A DNA stretch of 22,277 nucleotides from a virus. The notes beneath the pieces were generated by a model. The model saw only the letters and a program-made list of their open reading frames with translations, did not search any database and had not been told where the DNA came from. Where the stretch lies: the IMG/VR virus record IMGVR_UViG_3300009706_000068, positions 1 to 22,277 of that record. The stretch is one strand, 5' to 3'. The translations under genes were made by a program, and so were the position numbers. Each line of letters starts with the position of its first letter. Positions within the stretch are counted from its first letter, which is position 1. Shown piece by piece: positions 21,234-22,277 of the stretch.

Positions 21234-22277
21234 CCTAAAGCTACTGCTAATGCTGTAGCATCTCCTGTTGATGCTTTAGTATCAGCATAAGCCTTGACTG
21301 ATTGTTGGGTTACTAATTTAGTTGCTGAATCAGATGACATATCATCTTCATCTAATACAGCCGTTCCAGATACTCCTGTATTAATAACAGGACTTGTTAA
21401 TGTTTTATTGGTAAGTGTTTGCGAACCAGTAAGTGTAGTAACAGTTGAATCTATAGCTATATCATTTGCATTTGCAGTAATACCTGTACCACCTACAACA
21501 TCTACTGTTGCTGATCCAGTAGTAGCACCGCCAGTTAAGCCGGCACCCGCAACAACCGCTGTTATATCACCACCACCAGCTGAGCCTACTTCATTATCAA
21601 CATAAGCCTTAACTGACTGCTGAGTTGGAATCAAAGTTGCTGAATCAGATGACATATCATCTTCATCTACAAAAGCTGTAGCTGTTATTGATCCATCTGC
21701 TAAACTACCAAATGTTACTGTTCCACTAGCAGTTAAGTTTCTAAAACTACTAGCATCTTTATTTGAATCAACTACTACCGCCTTGCTTGCTACTACTGTA
21801 CCAGCAGTTAAATCATCTATTTGTTCAAGATCTGCTTCACTAATAACTGCACTACCAACTGTTAGTGAACCAGTCATTGTAGGGCTTGCTATGGTTTTAT
21901 TAGATAATGTTTCTGTATTATCTAGAATTGATAATGTACCAGTTACATTAGGTAATGTAATTGTTCTATCTGCTGTTGGATCTGTAATAGTTAACGTCGT
22001 TTCAAAATCATCAGCCGTAGAACCTTCAAATACTACGGCATTTTGTGCATTCATTGTAACAGTATCAACAACTGTTTGAGTTCCACTAACTGTTAGATTA
22101 CCTGTAACTGTTAAATTATCTGCAACAGTCACTTCAGAAGTTGAATGTCCTATTGTTACTGCAATGCCACTTGTTTCGGTTGCTATCTTTAAAGCACCTA
22201 CTGCATTTGTAATATATGAGTTTGAAGCGTCATGATATAAAGTCATATCACTAGACGCACCCCACATTGCTTTAGCA
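21230..22277 (-). CDS. Repetitive tail fibre protein, 5' end cut off by window
   Basis: The reading frame is open to the right window edge (A-K-A-M-W-G precedes the first internal Met), so at least 348 residues of the C-terminal part are seen. It uses the same modules as the 728-aa fibre: MWGASSDMTLYHD at the right edge, DEDDMSSDSATLIPTQQSVKAY, GLTGGATTGSATV, SQTLTNKTLTSP, and a second shortened DEDDMSSDSATKLVTQQSVKAY before the end ALAVALG. It also has TLPNVTGTLSILDNTETLSNKTI (about 85 residues from the internal Met), a common unit of phage fibres. It is a probable paralogue by duplication and recombination with the neighbour. Confidence 0.85.
   Translation of the reverse strand, partial: AKAMWGASSDMTLYHDASNSYITNAVGALKIATETSGIAVTIGHSTSEVTVADNLTVTGNLTVSGTQTVVDTVTMNAQNAVVFEGSTADDFETTLTITDPTADRTITLPNVTGTLSILDNTETLSNKTIASPTMTGSLTVGSAVISEADLEQIDDLTAGTVVASKAVVVDSNKDASSFRNLTASGTVTFGSLADGSITATAFVDEDDMSSDSATLIPTQQSVKAYVDNEVGSAGGGDITAVVAGAGLTGGATTGSATVDVVGGTGITANANDIAIDSTVTTLTGSQTLTNKTLTSPVINTGVSGTAVLDEDDMSSDSATKLVTQQSVKAYADTKASTGDATALAVALG
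21284..21360 (-). repeat. Fibre repeat, SVKAY unit, copy 3 (partial, in neighbouring fibre gene)
   Basis: Partial copy ending the right-hand fibre gene; encodes VLDEDDMSSDSATKLVTQQSVKAY. Confidence 0.75.
21598..21740 (-). repeat. Fibre repeat, SVKAY/TAFVDED unit, copy 4 (neighbouring fibre gene)
   Basis: Full copy in the right-hand fibre gene, followed (in gene order preceded) by the shared SSFRNLTASGTVTFGSL segment also present near 20310-20340. Confidence 0.8.
22242..22270 (-). repeat. 29-bp exact repeat shared between two fibre genes (copy B)
   Basis: Partner of 19138-19166 in the partial fibre gene at the right edge. Confidence 0.9.

Noticed and set aside
18871-21740. CRISPR-like or transposon repeats
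   Set aside because: The repeats are in-frame coding units of fibre proteins with variable spacing, without uniform spacers or terminal inverted repeats.

Overview
The window is part of the virion-structure region of a T4-like (Straboviridae/Kyanoviridae-type) marine myovirus. The evidence is a set of recognisable T4 morphogenesis homologues (neck gp13, neck gp14, tail sheath stabiliser gp15, small terminase gp16, tail sheath gp18, tail tube gp19, head completion gp4), T4-type late promoters (ATAAATA), and accessory genes (DexA-like exonuclease, dNMP kinase, 2OG-Fe(II) oxygenase, Nudix hydrolase). The DNA is strongly AT-rich, and the large modular sheath and fibre proteins resemble those of T4-like phages of SAR11 bacteria, picocyanobacteria and other marine oligotrophs. 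No photosynthesis gene is present, so the host cannot be fixed from this window.

Layout. Nearly everything is on the minus strand and reads right to left. From 22277 to 16616 lies a host-recognition block: two repetitive fibre proteins (21230-22277 partial, 18657-20843), a small beta-rich protein between them (20845-21210), a fibre-tip-like protein (17953-18624), a putative 2OG-Fe(II) oxygenase (17378-17914) and another structural protein (16616-17344). On the plus strand from 13588 to 16619 is an island with gp14, gp15 and a Nudix hydrolase. The 13343-13587 spacer is a divergent promoter region. From 13342 to 9351 on the minus strand are a small two-helix membrane protein, a perfect terminator, a 393-aa orphan with a sigma70-type promoter, gp13, a very basic 129-aa protein, and a DexA / dNMP kinase pair that again has its own sigma70-type promoter. 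A plus-strand HNH/zinc-finger gene (9059-9406) overlaps the end of the dNMP kinase gene. From 8958 to 1 are the oversized sheath gp18, a terminator with a UUCG loop, gp19, a second tube-fold protein, a conserved small protein, gp4, gp16, a protein with a capsid-targeting-like N-terminus, an EF-hand plus CxxCxGxG protein and a partial gene.

How it works together. Ten exact ATAAATA boxes (first flanking base never T) sit just upstream of late genes on both strands and define late transcription units. Early-type promoters (TTGACA/TTGACT/TTGAGA with 17-18 bp spacers) are placed only in front of the non-structural cassettes and the small membrane protein. So early genes appear to be embedded in a late morphogenesis region. 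The most interesting pattern is that promoters fall into two classes. Most lie 16-36 nt from the start codon and usually have a Shine-Dalgarno sequence. A second group lies exactly 5 nt (late type) or 6 nt (sigma70 type) from the ATG without any Shine-Dalgarno, as expected for leaderless mRNAs.

All family assignments are from reading motifs by eye. No database search was run.
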